This document shows positions 1 through 9,646 of a DNA stretch of 26,081 nucleotides, one piece after another. The stretch's first letter is position 1, and each line of letters opens with the position of its first letter. Under the pieces are notes generated by a model. That model made no database searches and had not been told where the DNA came from. It saw nothing but the letters and a program-made list of their open reading frames with translations. This stretch comes from Desulfuromonadales bacterium. GTDB lineage: Bacteria > Desulfobacterota > Desulfuromonadia > Desulfuromonadales > BM103. The translations under genes were made by a program, and so were the position numbers. The DNA lies in contig DAOWJU010000234.1 of NCBI GenBank assembly GCA_030640215.1, positions 1 through 26,081 on the forward strand, read 5' to 3'.

Positions 1-560
1 AGACCATCGTAGTTCATCGCCGCCCGATCAAAAATCACGACTGCTTGTTCGTGGGTATACAACCATAGCGTTTCGTCGCGTTCTTCAGTGTTCACGACCT
101 TTTCACGCGTCACTTTCTTAGTCATCGGCACACCGCCGGCGAGTAAAGTTTTACCGAGGCTGAATTTGCGCCCGGTCTCCGTGGCGATAGAGGTCTGTCC
201 GGAACTGCAGGTAGCGACAAGCAGCAGGTCAATCGTGCGGTAATCAATATCGCAAGACTCTCCATCAAACGATTCAACCTGTAACGCCTGCGACCCCAGC
301 ACAAAGCGGCGCACATGGAGAGGCTGGTTACGACTGCGTACAACCTCGGTATCAATCACCAACGCGGGGATACCATTTTGAGAGAGCTTGACGGTCAAAG
401 CATCAGCCTGATCTGGATCAGCAAAACTCGCAAGGACCGCTGGCCCGCCACCAGAGATCTTTTGCCGGGCTTCGAAAGCCACAGTGCCCATCGTTTCAGC
501 GATGATTTTGGCGACCTCGGCCTCGTCTTTCTGCCAGCGATGTACCGCAACAAGATGCAT
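1..560 (-). CDS. Conserved hypothetical protein, 3' end cut by window edge
   Basis: An open frame runs from ATG at 560 off the left edge, about 186 codons visible, starting MHLVAVHRWQKDEAEVAKII. A GGAGAG ribosome site lies about 7 nt upstream of the ATG. I do not recognise the family with certainty. The first ~70 residues read as an alpha/beta module (amphipathic helix, Gly-rich turn ISGGGPAVL, strand, helix, strand IPALVID), which recalls small L7/L12-C-terminal-like or signal-transducing folds; that is a fold guess only. The rest is mixed strand-rich sequence without transmembrane segments, a signal peptide or Cys motifs. It is divergent from the response regulator at 713, with 152 bp between them, so the two could share a control region. 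Function unknown. Confidence 0.75.
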   Translation of the reverse strand, partial: MHLVAVHRWQKDEAEVAKIIAETMGTVAFEARQKISGGGPAVLASFADPDQADALTVKLSQNGIPALVIDTEVVRSRNQPLHVRRFVLGSQALQVESFDGESCDIDYRTIDLLLVATCSSGQTSIATETGRKFSLGKTLLAGGVPMTKKVTREKVVNTEERDETLWLYTHEQAVVIFDRAAMNYDG

Positions 561-591
561 TCTGCTCTCCGCTATTAAAAAGGGATAAAGC

Positions 592-603
592 TGTAAAGTT
601 ACA
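592..603. promoter_or_regulatory. Short dyad TGTAAAGTTACA in a divergent promoter region
   Basis: A 12-bp dyad (TGTAA-AG-TTACA) lies between two divergent genes, 32 bp upstream of the minus-strand ATG at 560 and about 110 bp upstream of the plus-strand ATG at 713. The surrounding 150 bp are AT-rich, as expected for promoters. No convincing -35/-10 pair could be fixed. It could be an operator, but a dyad this short can arise by chance. Confidence 0.25.
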
Positions 604-712
604 AACTTATGATAACGTAAAGATATGAAAAGGAAAAGTCGACTGTCTGCTCCCCCAATTCAGAGTCTATTTAAGACAATAATCGGAGGCAGGGAGAAGC
701 GGGATAAACACC

Positions 713-1093
713 ATGAAAAAGATTCTAGTCATCGATGATGATCGTCTCTTTCTTGAGTTCCTCACGAACTACGTAAGTGAACGCTATCCAAAGCTGGAAA
801 TTCTTGCATACGACAATCCACTGCAGGGTCTGGCCCAGATCAACTCCGACCTTGATCTACTCTTGCTCGACCTGGAAATGCCAAGTCTCGACGGTAGCAA
901 ACTGCTTGCCTACGCCATTGAAAAGGGCGTGGACAAACGGCGTATCATCATTCTCTCTGGCCGGGACGCCGACTACCTGCACGAATGTTTCCCCATGGGA
1001 CAATGTCTGGCAGTATTAAATAAAACCGAAGCCCGGCAGAAAGCGGTATTGGATATGGTTTTTGATGCTTTACAGAAGAAGGCTGAAAGCTAG
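713..1093 (+). CDS. Stand-alone response regulator receiver domain
   Basis: The 126-residue protein is a single CheY-like receiver with no output domain. The acidic pocket is D8-D9-D10 (VIDDD), the phosphoacceptor is D53 (LLLLDLEMP), the switch Ser is S82 (IILSG) and the conserved Lys is K104 (VLNKTE), so it should be phosphorylatable. It would act by protein-protein contact, as a relay or adaptor in a two-component or chemotaxis-like pathway; no histidine kinase is in the window, so the partner is unknown. The start ATG follows a purine-rich stretch (GGAGGCAGGGAGAAG) that lies somewhat far upstream, but the domain begins immediately, which supports this start. It is divergent from the partial gene at 1-560. 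The stop codon sits inside a perfect hairpin at 1083-1112. Confidence 0.9.
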   Translation: MKKILVIDDDRLFLEFLTNYVSERYPKLEILAYDNPLQGLAQINSDLDLLLLDLEMPSLDGSKLLAYAIEKGVDKRRIIILSGRDADYLHECFPMGQCLAVLNKTEARQKAVLDMVFDALQKKAES

Positions 1094-1112
1094 CAGGCGG
1101 TCTAGCTTTCAG
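1083..1112 (+). terminator. Perfect 11-bp hairpin at the end of the response regulator gene
   Basis: CTGAAAGCTAG and CTAGCTTTCAG form a perfect 11-bp inverted repeat with an 8-nt loop. The left arm includes the last codons and the TAG stop. There is no immediate T tract (the TTTT run comes about 12 nt later), so it is either an imperfect terminator or an mRNA 3'-end stabiliser. Confidence 0.45.
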
Positions 1113-1608
1113 GGCTGAAATGAAATTTTGACCTGACACAGGGGGGTACCGTTTATCGTGATTTTTAAGAAGGAAAAGGTGTCCTAGAAGTCCTAAGATG
1201 ATTTAGGAATTGCTGCTGGAATAACTTATAAGACAGTTGAGGGAAAGTGTCTCATTCACCTTGATCCTGACACACCCGTTTTCGTGTCTCTGGAGCGTGG
1301 TTTATAGGACACTTCTTAACGGCTTACAATAACCGGCGGTGACGCGAAGGTTCGGCCACCACCGGAATTTAGATTTTGTTTTTCAATTTTGCACAGAAGT
1401 ATTTTCCGTCCGTGTTGATTTCTTGTTTAGGCATTTTCGGGCGGACCCTCTTGAAATTGGGGAAAGCCTTACAGGAGTAAAAATCCCTTTTCACCAAGGG
1501 GCGATTAGATTTTTAATGGAGTCCTTGTAAAGCATTTATCTACTTGAACCACTACAGTTGATCACCGACGTGTTTCGAGGAGGATGAGGGGCCGACCGTT
1601 TCCCTTAC
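1113..1608. other. Gene-free stretch with clustered short repeats
   Basis: No credible gene is seen in about 500 bp. The pentamer GTGTC/GACAC occurs six times between 1135 and 1312, and CCTGACACA is directly repeated at 1132 and 1266. TTAAGAA (1165) plus GTGTCCTA (1179) faces TAGGACAC (1305) plus TTCTTAA (1313), giving a ~155-bp element with inverted ends. TCCTAA/TTAGGA makes a small hairpin at 1191-1208. A 9-bp hairpin lies at 1333-1341/1357-1365; its one mispair becomes G-U in minus-strand RNA, so it may end minus-strand transcription from the lipA side. This may be a degenerate mobile or regulatory element. A 63-codon open frame at 1339-1530 has no recognisable homology and a poor start. 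Confidence 0.4.
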
Positions 1609-2512
1609 TTAACGCCCGGCAAGGTCCTGTAGCATGCGCAGCTTGCCTTGGACGTAAGCCTCAGAGGCATGGTAGGAAGTGCGGACAAAGGGTCCGGCGG
1701 CGACGAAGTCGAAGCCGAGCTGCCGGCCCAGTTCGGCCCAGTTCGGCCCAGTAATCGAACTTCTCTGGCGGAATGTACTCCGTGACCGGCTGGTGCTGGT
1801 GGGTCGGGCTAAGGTACTGGCCTATGACCAGAATCCGCACCCCGACTGCGACCAGTTGTTGCAGGGCGATTCCAATTTCTTCATCCGTTTCGCCCAGACC
1901 GAGCATCAGCGAGGATTTGGTAATGATCTCGCTATCCCGACTCGCTTCTTCAAGAACCTGCAACGAGCGCTGAAAGTTGAAGTTTTCATGCCGATAGCTT
2001 GAACTGAGCTGCTTGACCACTTCAATGTTATGCGCCACGACATCCGGTTTGGCGCGCAACAATGTGTCAAGGGCCTGCCCCTGAAAATCAGGGATCAGTA
2101 CCTCCACCTTGGGGGAACTGTGCAAATCTCGAATGCAGCGGATGGCTTCGGCAAAAACCGAGGCGCCGGCATCGGCCAGATCATCACGGGTCACCGAAGT
2201 GATGACCACGTACTCAAGCCCCATCTCTGCCGCAGCATCGGCCACCCGTTGCGGCTCTCGGGGATCGATGCGGCCGCCGGGGTTACCGCGGGTGACGGCG
2301 CAGAAAGCGCAACCCCGGGTACAGGTATCGCCCAGAATCATGAAGGTCGCAGTTCCAGTACTCCAGCACTCCGCTTGGTTGGGGCAACTCGCTTCTTCGC
2401 AGACCGTGTGCAGGGAGCGACTCGCTAGGGCTTTGCGAACGCTGCGAAACTGCTCGCCAGCAGGCCGTTTTACCCGTAGCCAGTCCGGTTTTCGCGCGTG
2501 TGGAAGGTTCAT
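1609..2512 (-). pseudogene. lipA: Lipoyl synthase gene with frameshift near the 3' end
   Basis: LipA is a radical-SAM enzyme that inserts two sulfurs into octanoyl-GcvH or octanoyl-E2 to make lipoyl groups. Seen here are the auxiliary-cluster motif C38-x4-C43-x5-C49 and the SAM-cluster motif C64-x3-C68-x2-C71 (GDTCTRGCAFC). The start at 2512 is set by AAGGAG 6 nt upstream, 10 bp after the sdaA stop, so the two are probably cotranscribed. A tandem duplication of GTTCGGCCCA (1731-1740 and 1741-1750) shifts the frame. The broken product stops at 1661 (283 aa) with an Arg-rich tail ending PHFLPCL. Removing one copy restores a normal C-terminus with FVRTSYHA and a stop at 1609-1611 (297 aa). The lost R-T-S-Y motif holds the Ser known in the family to ligate the auxiliary cluster, so the shifted protein should be inactive. 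A sequencing or assembly error is a real alternative. Confidence 0.88.
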
Positions 2513-2522
2513 CCTGATCTCC

Positions 2523-3746
2523 TTATGACTTATCATTGGTGACCTTTGTACGTTGGCGATAGGCCTCGGCAATCCCGCCGCCGCCGGTTTCACGATAGAG
2601 GGACGGCAGCGCCTGGCCGGTCTCTTTCATCACCGCAACGATCTCGGTGAAGCTGATTTTATGCACGCCGTCGGAGAGCAGGGCAAACTGGCAGCAGCTC
2701 ATGGCGCGGGCAGCGGCGTGGGCGTTGCGCTCGATGCAGGGGATTTGTACCAGCCCTTGGACCGGATCGCAGGTCAGACCGAGATGATGTTCGAGGCCCA
2801 TTTCGGCGGCGTACTCGATCTGGCGGATAGAGCCGCCGTAGAGCTGGGTGGCGGCCGCCGCCGCCATGGCGCAGGCAGTGCCGACCTCGCCCTGGCAGCC
2901 GACCTCGGCACCGGAGATCGAGGCGTTGTGCTTGACCAGGTTGCCGACTAGGCCAGCGGTGGCCAGGCCGCGCAGGATATCTTCCGCGCCGCAGTTCAGG
3001 GTCTCGTCGAGATGGCGCAGTACCGCCGGCAGGACTCCGCAGGCACCGCAGGTCGGTGCGGTGACGATCAGTCCGCCCGCGGCGTTCTCCTCGGATACGG
3101 CATGGGCATAGGCACAAAGCAGTCCGTTCTGTTTGAATTCAGGTCCGTAGAGCGAAGCCTTGCGGCACATCGACTGGGCTTTGCGGGCCAGACCCAGACC
3201 CCCGTGCAGCACGCCTTCGGTGTTCAGCCCCCGCTCGAGGGCAGCGCTCATGGTCTGCCAGGCTTCAGCCAGAAAATCCCAGATCTCCTTGCCCTCACAG
3301 GCCTCGACGTATTCCCAAAAGGATTCACCCGATTCGAGGCAGTGGCTCAAAATCTGATCCATGGTCGGCAGACAGTCAATGGTATGGAGGCTTATCGAAC
3401 CGCCTTTCTCCTGTAAGGCACCACCACCGACACTGTAGACCTCCCAACTCTTAATGAGCTTGTCCGTCTCGTCCAAAGCTTCAAAAAACATGGCGTTGGG
3501 GTGCTCCGGCCGTTCGATCTCAGGCTTCCAGATCAAGCTCAGGGCCCGAGAGCCGAAGCTTTCTTCCAGCGCCTTATCGGTCAGGTGACCCTCTCCGGTG
3601 GCGGCCAGACTGCCGAACAGGGTCACCCGATAGAGAGATGCGTCGGGTACCTGGAGAAGAAAGTTCTCGGCCGCCTTGCGCGGGCCCATGGTATGGCTGC
3701 TGGATGGGCCTGTGCCTGTGCGATATAGCTCTTTTATCGATTCCAT
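2523..3746 (-). CDS. sdaA: L-serine ammonia-lyase (iron-sulfur serine dehydratase), single chain
   Basis: It deaminates L-serine to pyruvate and ammonia with a [4Fe-4S] cluster. The 407-residue chain joins the beta-like N-terminal domain ([11 protein letters not shown], residues 12-22) to the alpha-like catalytic domain. Cys284 (EVGCQGEVG), Cys326 (GLTCDPVQG) and Cys337 (QIPCIERNA) have the 42 and 11 residue spacing of the cluster ligands in characterised type 2 enzymes; the substrate loop [12 protein letters not shown] is at 229-240. It is a little shorter than the E. coli enzymes (~455). A strong AAGGAGGAACAG site precedes the ATG at 3746. Lying between glyA and lipA on the same strand, it gives the glycine operon an exit from serine to pyruvate. 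The cluster is oxygen-sensitive in the family, which fits an anaerobe. Confidence 0.95.
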   Translation of the reverse strand: MESIKELYRTGTGPSSSHTMGPRKAAENFLLQVPDASLYRVTLFGSLAATGEGHLTDKALEESFGSRALSLIWKPEIERPEHPNAMFFEALDETDKLIKSWEVYSVGGGALQEKGGSISLHTIDCLPTMDQILSHCLESGESFWEYVEACEGKEIWDFLAEAWQTMSAALERGLNTEGVLHGGLGLARKAQSMCRKASLYGPEFKQNGLLCAYAHAVSEENAAGGLIVTAPTCGACGVLPAVLRHLDETLNCGAEDILRGLATAGLVGNLVKHNASISGAEVGCQGEVGTACAMAAAAATQLYGGSIRQIEYAAEMGLEHHLGLTCDPVQGLVQIPCIERNAHAAARAMSCCQFALLSDGVHKISFTEIVAVMKETGQALPSLYRETGGGGIAEAYRQRTKVTNDKS

Positions 3747-3789
3747 CTGTTCCTCCTTCCGGGGAGGGTTTGCTTCTGTTGGCGGACGG

Positions 3790-3824
3790 CCTGAGCCGGG
3801 CGGCGGAACTCTGCCCGACTCAGG
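3790..3824 (-). promoter_or_regulatory. Intercistronic stem-loop, glyA-sdaA gap
   Basis: Twelve-base arms at 3790-3801 and 3813-3824 enclose an 11-nt loop. The single mispair (C/A in plus-strand sense) is a G-U pair in the minus-strand transcript, so the structure is complete only in the mRNA of the operon. No U tract follows, so it is more likely an mRNA-stability or processing element, or a leaky attenuator, than a full terminator. Confidence 0.5.
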
Positions 3825-3842
3825 TTGTTGGCCCGCGTTCTA

Positions 3843-5093
3843 CTACAAGCGGTGGCCGTAGAGGGGGAAGTCGAGACACAGCACCTTGACCTCAGCGCGG
3901 ATGCGGGCCAGTTCTTCCTCGTTATCAAGATTGTCGATGGCCCGCTTGATCCAGGCCGCCACTTTAACCATCTGCGGCTCCTTGAGACCGCGACTGGTCG
4001 CCGCGGGGGTGCCGATACGGATGCCGCTGGTCACGAAGGGAGAGCGGGTATCGTAGGGGACCGAATTCTTGTTGACCGTAATGCCGGCATCTTCCAACGC
4101 CTTCTCGGCCACCTTGCCGGTGATCTCACTGCCGCAGAAGTCGACCAGGATCAGATGGTTATCCGTTCCGCCGGAGACCAGCTTAAACCCGTGCTGGACC
4201 AACTCGGCGGCGAGGGTCTGGGCGTTTTTTACCACCTGGGCGGCATACTCCTTGAATTCCGGGGAGAGGGCTTCCTTGAAGGCCACCGCCTTGGCGGCGA
4301 TGACGTGCATCAGCGGGCCACCCTGGATACCGGGGAAGATACTGCTGTTGATCTTCTTGCCCCACTCCTCGGTGCAGAGGATCATCCCGCCGCGCGGTCC
4401 GCGCAGGGTCTTGTGAGTGGTGGTCGTGACAAACTGGGCATGGGGGACCGGGTTGGAGTGCTGGCCACCAGCCACCAGTCCGGCGAAGTGGGCCATATCG
4501 ACCATCAGGACTGCTCCGACCTCGTCGGCGATACGGCGGAAAGCGGCAAAATCGAGGGCGCGCGGATAGGCGCTGTAGCCAGCCACGATCAATTTAGGCT
4601 GATGCTCTTTGGCGAGGGCCAGCAATTCGTCGTAATCAATCCTGCCGGTCTCCTTACTGATACCGTAGGGGACGATATTGAAGAGCTTGCCAGAGAAATT
4701 GACCGGGGAACCGTGGGTCAGGTGGCCACCGTGCGAGAGGTTCATGCCCAGTACCGTGTCGCCCGGCTGACAGATTGTCAGGTAAACGGCCATATTGGCC
4801 TGGGAGCCGGAATGGGGCTGGACATTGACGTGCTCGGCACCGAACAGTTCCTTGGCCCGATCGATGGCGAGCTGTTCGGCAACATCGACCTCCTCGCAGC
4901 CGCCGTAGTAACGCTTGCCGGGGTAACCTTCAGCGTACTTGTTGGTCATGACCGAGCCCTGAGCCTCCATGACCGCTTCACTGACAAAGTTCTCCGAAGC
5001 GATAAACTCCAGGCCGTATTCCTGGCGCTTGGTCTCCTCCACAATGGTCTCGGCGATCGCCGGATCTACTTTACTGAGGTGCTTAATCGACAT
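3843..5093 (-). CDS. glyA: Serine hydroxymethyltransferase
   Basis: This PLP enzyme interconverts glycine plus methylene-tetrahydrofolate with serine and tetrahydrofolate. The 416 residues match the family length. Visible landmarks are the N-terminal EFIASENF (residues 29-36), [10 protein letters not shown] (57-65), [12 protein letters not shown] (89-100), [13 protein letters not shown] (198-210) and the PLP-binding Lys K228 in [16 protein letters not shown]. The ATG at 5093 follows a GGAG site about 10 nt upstream. It lies between gcvPB and sdaA. In this context it joins the methylene-THF made by the glycine cleavage system to a second glycine, giving serine for SdaA; it also supplies one-carbon units generally. 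The gaps on both sides hold hairpins, suggesting its mRNA segment may be processed or attenuated separately. Confidence 0.97.
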   Translation of the reverse strand: MSIKHLSKVDPAIAETIVEETKRQEYGLEFIASENFVSEAVMEAQGSVMTNKYAEGYPGKRYYGGCEEVDVAEQLAIDRAKELFGAEHVNVQPHSGSQANMAVYLTICQPGDTVLGMNLSHGGHLTHGSPVNFSGKLFNIVPYGISKETGRIDYDELLALAKEHQPKLIVAGYSAYPRALDFAAFRRIADEVGAVLMVDMAHFAGLVAGGQHSNPVPHAQFVTTTTHKTLRGPRGGMILCTEEWGKKINSSIFPGIQGGPLMHVIAAKAVAFKEALSPEFKEYAAQVVKNAQTLAAELVQHGFKLVSGGTDNHLILVDFCGSEITGKVAEKALEDAGITVNKNSVPYDTRSPFVTSGIRIGTPAATSRGLKEPQMVKVAAWIKRAIDNLDNEEELARIRAEVKVLCLDFPLYGHRL

Positions 5094-5173
5094 GACTTAT
5101 TTCTCCATTTTCGTTGTGGGATCAGCGGCAGGGCTTAACTGCCCGGCGCTCGTGCTCCCCATAACTGTCTGAT

Positions 5174-5211
5174 CGGGAGCCTGTCGGACAACATGGCCCG
5201 ACAGGCTCCCG
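5174..5211 (-). promoter_or_regulatory. Strong intercistronic stem-loop, gcvPB-glyA gap
   Basis: GGGAGCCTGTCGG (5175-5187) pairs perfectly with CCGACAGGCTCCC (5198-5210), extended one more pair by C5174-G5211, with a 10-nt loop. It begins only a few bases after the gcvPB stop on the minus strand. There is no U tract on that side, so it may be a leaky terminator or a 3'-end stabiliser separating gcv mRNA from glyA-sdaA-lipA mRNA. Confidence 0.55.
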
Positions 5212-5219
5212 GCATCATT

Positions 5220-6682
5220 TTATGCTTCTGCCCGGTAGCGCAGCACCGGTTTACGGGCCGCCGCTGTCTCATCGAGACGACTCAGCGCGGTCACGCTCGG
5301 TGCCTCAAGCAGCAGTTCGGGGTTGTTCTCGGCTTCTTCGGCAATCGCCAGCATGGCATCGCAGAATTCATCGAGCACCTCCATACTTTCGGTCTCCGTC
5401 GGCTCGATCATGATCGCCCCCTGAACCACCAGCGGGAAGTAGACGGTCGGCGGGTGGTAGCCATAGTCAATCAGACGCTTGGCCAGATCGAGTGTGTGAC
5501 AGCCACCGCCGAGGTTCTTGTCGGAGAAGACCGCCTCGTGCAGGGAGCGGTTTTTGTACGGCAGATGGTAAGTCTCCTCGAGGCGGGCACGGATATAGTT
5601 GGCGTTGAGCACCGCCATCTCGCTCACCTGCTTCAGCCCTTCGCCCCCCATGGTGAGGATGTAGGCCCAGGCGCGCAGCATGATGCCGAAGTTACCGTAA
5701 AAGGAGCGCAGGCGACCAATTGACTCCAGACGGTCGTAGTCGAGGCGGTATTTTTCGCCCTCCCTGACCACCACCGGCTTCGGCAGGTAGGGAATCAACT
5801 TTTTGTTGATGCCGACCGGGCCGGAACCGGGGCCACCGCCGCCGTGGGGTGTAGCGAAGGTCTTGTGCAGGTTGAAGTGCATGACGTCGACCCCCGCATC
5901 GCCAGGCCGGGCGATGCCCATCACAGCGTTGAAATTGGCACCGTCACAGTAAACCAGGCCGCCTCCTTCGTGGACGATCTCACATATCTTGCGAATATCC
6001 GCTTCGTAGATGCCCAGAGTGTTGGGGTTGGTGATCATCAGCGCGGCAACATCTTCGTTCATATGAGCTGCGACAGTCTCCGCAGTCAGAACGCCCGAGT
6101 CGCCTGAGGCGATCGGCACCACGTCGTAGCCGCACAGCGCTGCAGTCGCCGGGTTGGTGCCGTGCGCGGTATCAGGGATCAGCACTTTTTTCCGTGAACT
6201 CCCCTGGGCTTCATGCCATGCACGGATCATCAACATCCCGGCCAGCTCACCGTGGGCGCCAGCGGCAGGCTGCAGGGTAACAGCATCGAAGCCGGAGAGT
6301 TCTGCCAGTGCGACCTGCAGGTCGTACATCATGCCCAGGGCTCCCTGGCTCAGTCGCTCGGGAGTGTGGGGGTGGCAGCCGGCCAGGCCAGGCAGGCGCG
6401 CCACGACCTCGTTGACCTTGGGGTTGTACTTCATGGTACAGCTCCCCAGGGGGTAAAAGCCGGTGTCGACACCATAGTTCCAGGTCGAAAGACGGGTGAA
6501 GTGACGCACCACGTCGACCTCGGAAACCTCTGGGAAACCTTCGATCTCCAGTCTGCTCAACTCTTCCGGCAGTGTTGACGGGGGCACATCGAGCGCCGGC
6601 AGACTGTAACCCTTGCGGCCTGGATCGCTGTGTTCGAAAATCAGTTTTTCTTTCAGGATAAGTCCTCTGGTTCCGATCCGGT

Positions 6683-6686
<4 letters not shown>
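5220..6686 (-). CDS. gcvPB: Glycine dehydrogenase (decarboxylating) subunit 2, P-protein C-terminal half
   Basis: With GcvPA it forms the P-protein, which decarboxylates glycine and passes the aminomethyl group to lipoyl-GcvH. The 488 residues include the PLP Lys K275 in HFNLHKTFATPHGGGGPGSG and the glycine-binding TLQPAAGAHGELAG (137-150). The start is fixed by AAAGGAGG inside the end of gcvPA and by the 4-bp ATGA overlap (6683-6686), a sign of translational coupling to give equal amounts of the two subunits. The two-subunit form is usual in deltaproteobacteria, Gram-positives and archaea, unlike the single-chain enterobacterial P-protein. Confidence 0.97.
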
Positions 6687-8032
<1,346 letters not shown>

Positions 8033-8045
8033 CTGTCACCTTCCT

Positions 8046-8429
8046 CTACTGTTCAGCAATACAGGAACGATAGGCCTCGGCGTCCATCAGGGCTTCTACC
8101 TGAGCGGCATCGCTCAATTTGATCTTTACCATCCAGGCATCGTCATAGGGGGAACTATTGACCGAGTCCGGAGCGTCGGGCAAACCCTCGTTGACCTCGA
8201 CCACCTCGCCGGAAACCGGCGCGTAGAGGTCAGAGACGGCCTTAACCGATTCGACCACACCAAAGGTCTTGCCGGCGTCTATGTTGCTTCCAACCTCGGG
8301 TAGTTCGACGAAGACCACATCGCCCATGGCGTCCTGAGCAAAATCGCTGATGCCGATGGTTGCGATACCCTCCTCAACCAGAATCCATTCATGGTCCTCG
8401 GAATATTTAAGTTCGTCACGAATTTCCAT
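8046..8429 (-). CDS. gcvH: Glycine cleavage system H protein (lipoyl carrier)
   Basis: GcvH shuttles the aminomethyl intermediate between P-, T- and L-proteins on a lipoyl arm. The 127 residues match the family; the lipoylated Lys is K63 in [21 protein letters not shown] strong AAGGAGGATAGACA site precedes the ATG at 8429. It lies between gcvT and gcvPA. Because its function needs lipoylation, the damaged lipA at the end of the operon matters: unless another LipA, a lipoate ligase or an intact allele exists, this protein would stay unlipoylated. Confidence 0.97.
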   Translation of the reverse strand: MEIRDELKYSEDHEWILVEEGIATIGISDFAQDAMGDVVFVELPEVGSNIDAGKTFGVVESVKAVSDLYAPVSGEVVEVNEGLPDAPDSVNSSPYDDAWMVKIKLSDAAQVEALMDAEAYRSCIAEQ

Positions 8430-8486
8430 TGTCTATCCTCCTTGAGTTACCTGTCTGTCGGGCAGGCTTAAATAGTTGATTGTTGC

Positions 8487-9575
8487 CTAAACAAAGGGGG
8501 TCTTGACCACTTCGGCCGCGACCCTGCGATTACGGATGCCGATGCTGACTTCGGTGCCCACCGGGTGGTGTCCCGTTGCGATCAGGGCCAGGGCGATGCC
8601 GACCTTGAGGGAGGGGGACATGGTACCGCTAGTGACGACCCCAACCTCTTCGTCGCTGACGAAAACGGGGTAATTTTCGCGAGGCACGCCGGGCTCGGTC
8701 ATACGCAGGCCAACCAAGCGTCGGGGCACACCCGCCTCCTTCATCCGGCACAACGGCTCCTTGCCGATAAAGGAATGCTTGTCTAGCTTGGTGATCCAGG
8801 CGATTCCACCCTCGAGCGGGGTAATCTGCGAGGAGAGTTCGTGTCCGTAAAGGGCATACTTCTTCTCCTGTCGCAGTGTGTCACGGGCACCGAGGCCGAT
8901 GGGCTGAAGGCCGTCAGATATCCCCGTTTCCATCAACGCATGCCAGATTTTCTCGACGTGCTCAGGAGCAAAGTAGAGCTCGAAGCCGGACTCCCCAGTA
9001 TAACCGGTGCGCGAGATAACGGTTTTGACCCCTGCAACCTCACCCTCGACGAAGTTGTAAAAGACCAGCGACGCGAGGTCGCTGTCGGTCAGTCGCCCAA
9101 GGATAGCGTCAGCGGTAGGCCCCTGAAGAGCGAGCTGGGCGTAGGAGTCGCTGAGATTGGTCAGGCTGACATCAATGAACCCTCCCTTCTCCAGCACGCT
9201 CTGCATCCAGGCGAAATCCTTCTCGATATTGGAGGCATTGACACAGAACAGATAACGGTCATCAGCAAAGCGGTAGAGGGTCAAATCATCGACCACGCCG
9301 CCGTTTTCGTAGCACATGGCCGAGTACTGCACCTGACCATCGACCAGTTTCGCGGCATCGTTGGTGGTCAGTCGCTGGATGTAGTCGAGCGCTCCCTTGC
9401 CACGCACCTCGATCTCACCCATATGAGAAACATCGAAGAGCCCGGCGGCATTGCGTACCGCGAGATGTTCATCGATAACACCAGTGTACTGAACCGGCAT
9501 ATCCCAGCCGCCGAAATCGACCATCCGGGCGCCCAGTTCTCTGTGAACCTTGTTCAAGGGGGTTGTTTTCAGCAT
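8487..9575 (-). CDS. gcvT: Aminomethyltransferase, T-protein of the glycine cleavage system
   Basis: It transfers the methylene carbon from aminomethyl-lipoyl-GcvH to tetrahydrofolate, releasing ammonia. The 362 residues match the family. Landmarks are MVDFGGWDMPVQYTGVIDEH (residues 18-37), GLFDVSHMGEIEV, RTGYTGESGFELYF in the middle, and the C-terminal barrel with VGLRMTEPGVPR and GVVTSGTMSPSLKVGIAL. ATG at 9575 follows GAGAGGAACC. It is the second gene of the operon, 71 bp after lpdA, in a gap that holds a small hairpin, and 57 bp before gcvH. Confidence 0.97.
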   Translation of the reverse strand: MLKTTPLNKVHRELGARMVDFGGWDMPVQYTGVIDEHLAVRNAAGLFDVSHMGEIEVRGKGALDYIQRLTTNDAAKLVDGQVQYSAMCYENGGVVDDLTLYRFADDRYLFCVNASNIEKDFAWMQSVLEKGGFIDVSLTNLSDSYAQLALQGPTADAILGRLTDSDLASLVFYNFVEGEVAGVKTVISRTGYTGESGFELYFAPEHVEKIWHALMETGISDGLQPIGLGARDTLRQEKKYALYGHELSSQITPLEGGIAWITKLDKHSFIGKEPLCRMKEAGVPRRLVGLRMTEPGVPRENYPVFVSDEEVGVVTSGTMSPSLKVGIALALIATGHHPVGTEVSIGIRNRRVAAEVVKTPFV

Positions 9576-9596
9576 GGTTCCTCTCTTTTAGAAACG

Positions 9597-9615
9597 GTGA
9601 CTCCTGAAGAGTCAC
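9597..9615 (-). promoter_or_regulatory. Intercistronic stem-loop, lpdA-gcvT gap
   Basis: GTGACTC (9597-9603) and GAGTCAC (9609-9615) form a perfect 7-bp stem with a 5-nt loop. It lies between the lpdA stop and the gcvT ribosome site. No U tract follows on the minus strand. Possible role in mRNA processing or differential expression. Confidence 0.4.
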
Positions 9616-9646
9616 TAGTCATTGGTTCACAATCTATATACGCAAA

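Noticed and set aside
1339..1530. 63-codon frame in the spacer before lipA
   Set aside because: No ribosome site or homology, and it overlaps a hairpin.
2659..3117. Arg-rich 152-codon frame within sdaA on the same strand
   Set aside because: Out-of-frame reading of GC-rich sdaA; composition is typical of shadow frames.
3825..5138. 437-codon open frame antisense to glyA
   Set aside because: It mirrors the glyA codons in GC-rich sequence; no ribosome site, no protein-family motif, and glyA is unambiguous.
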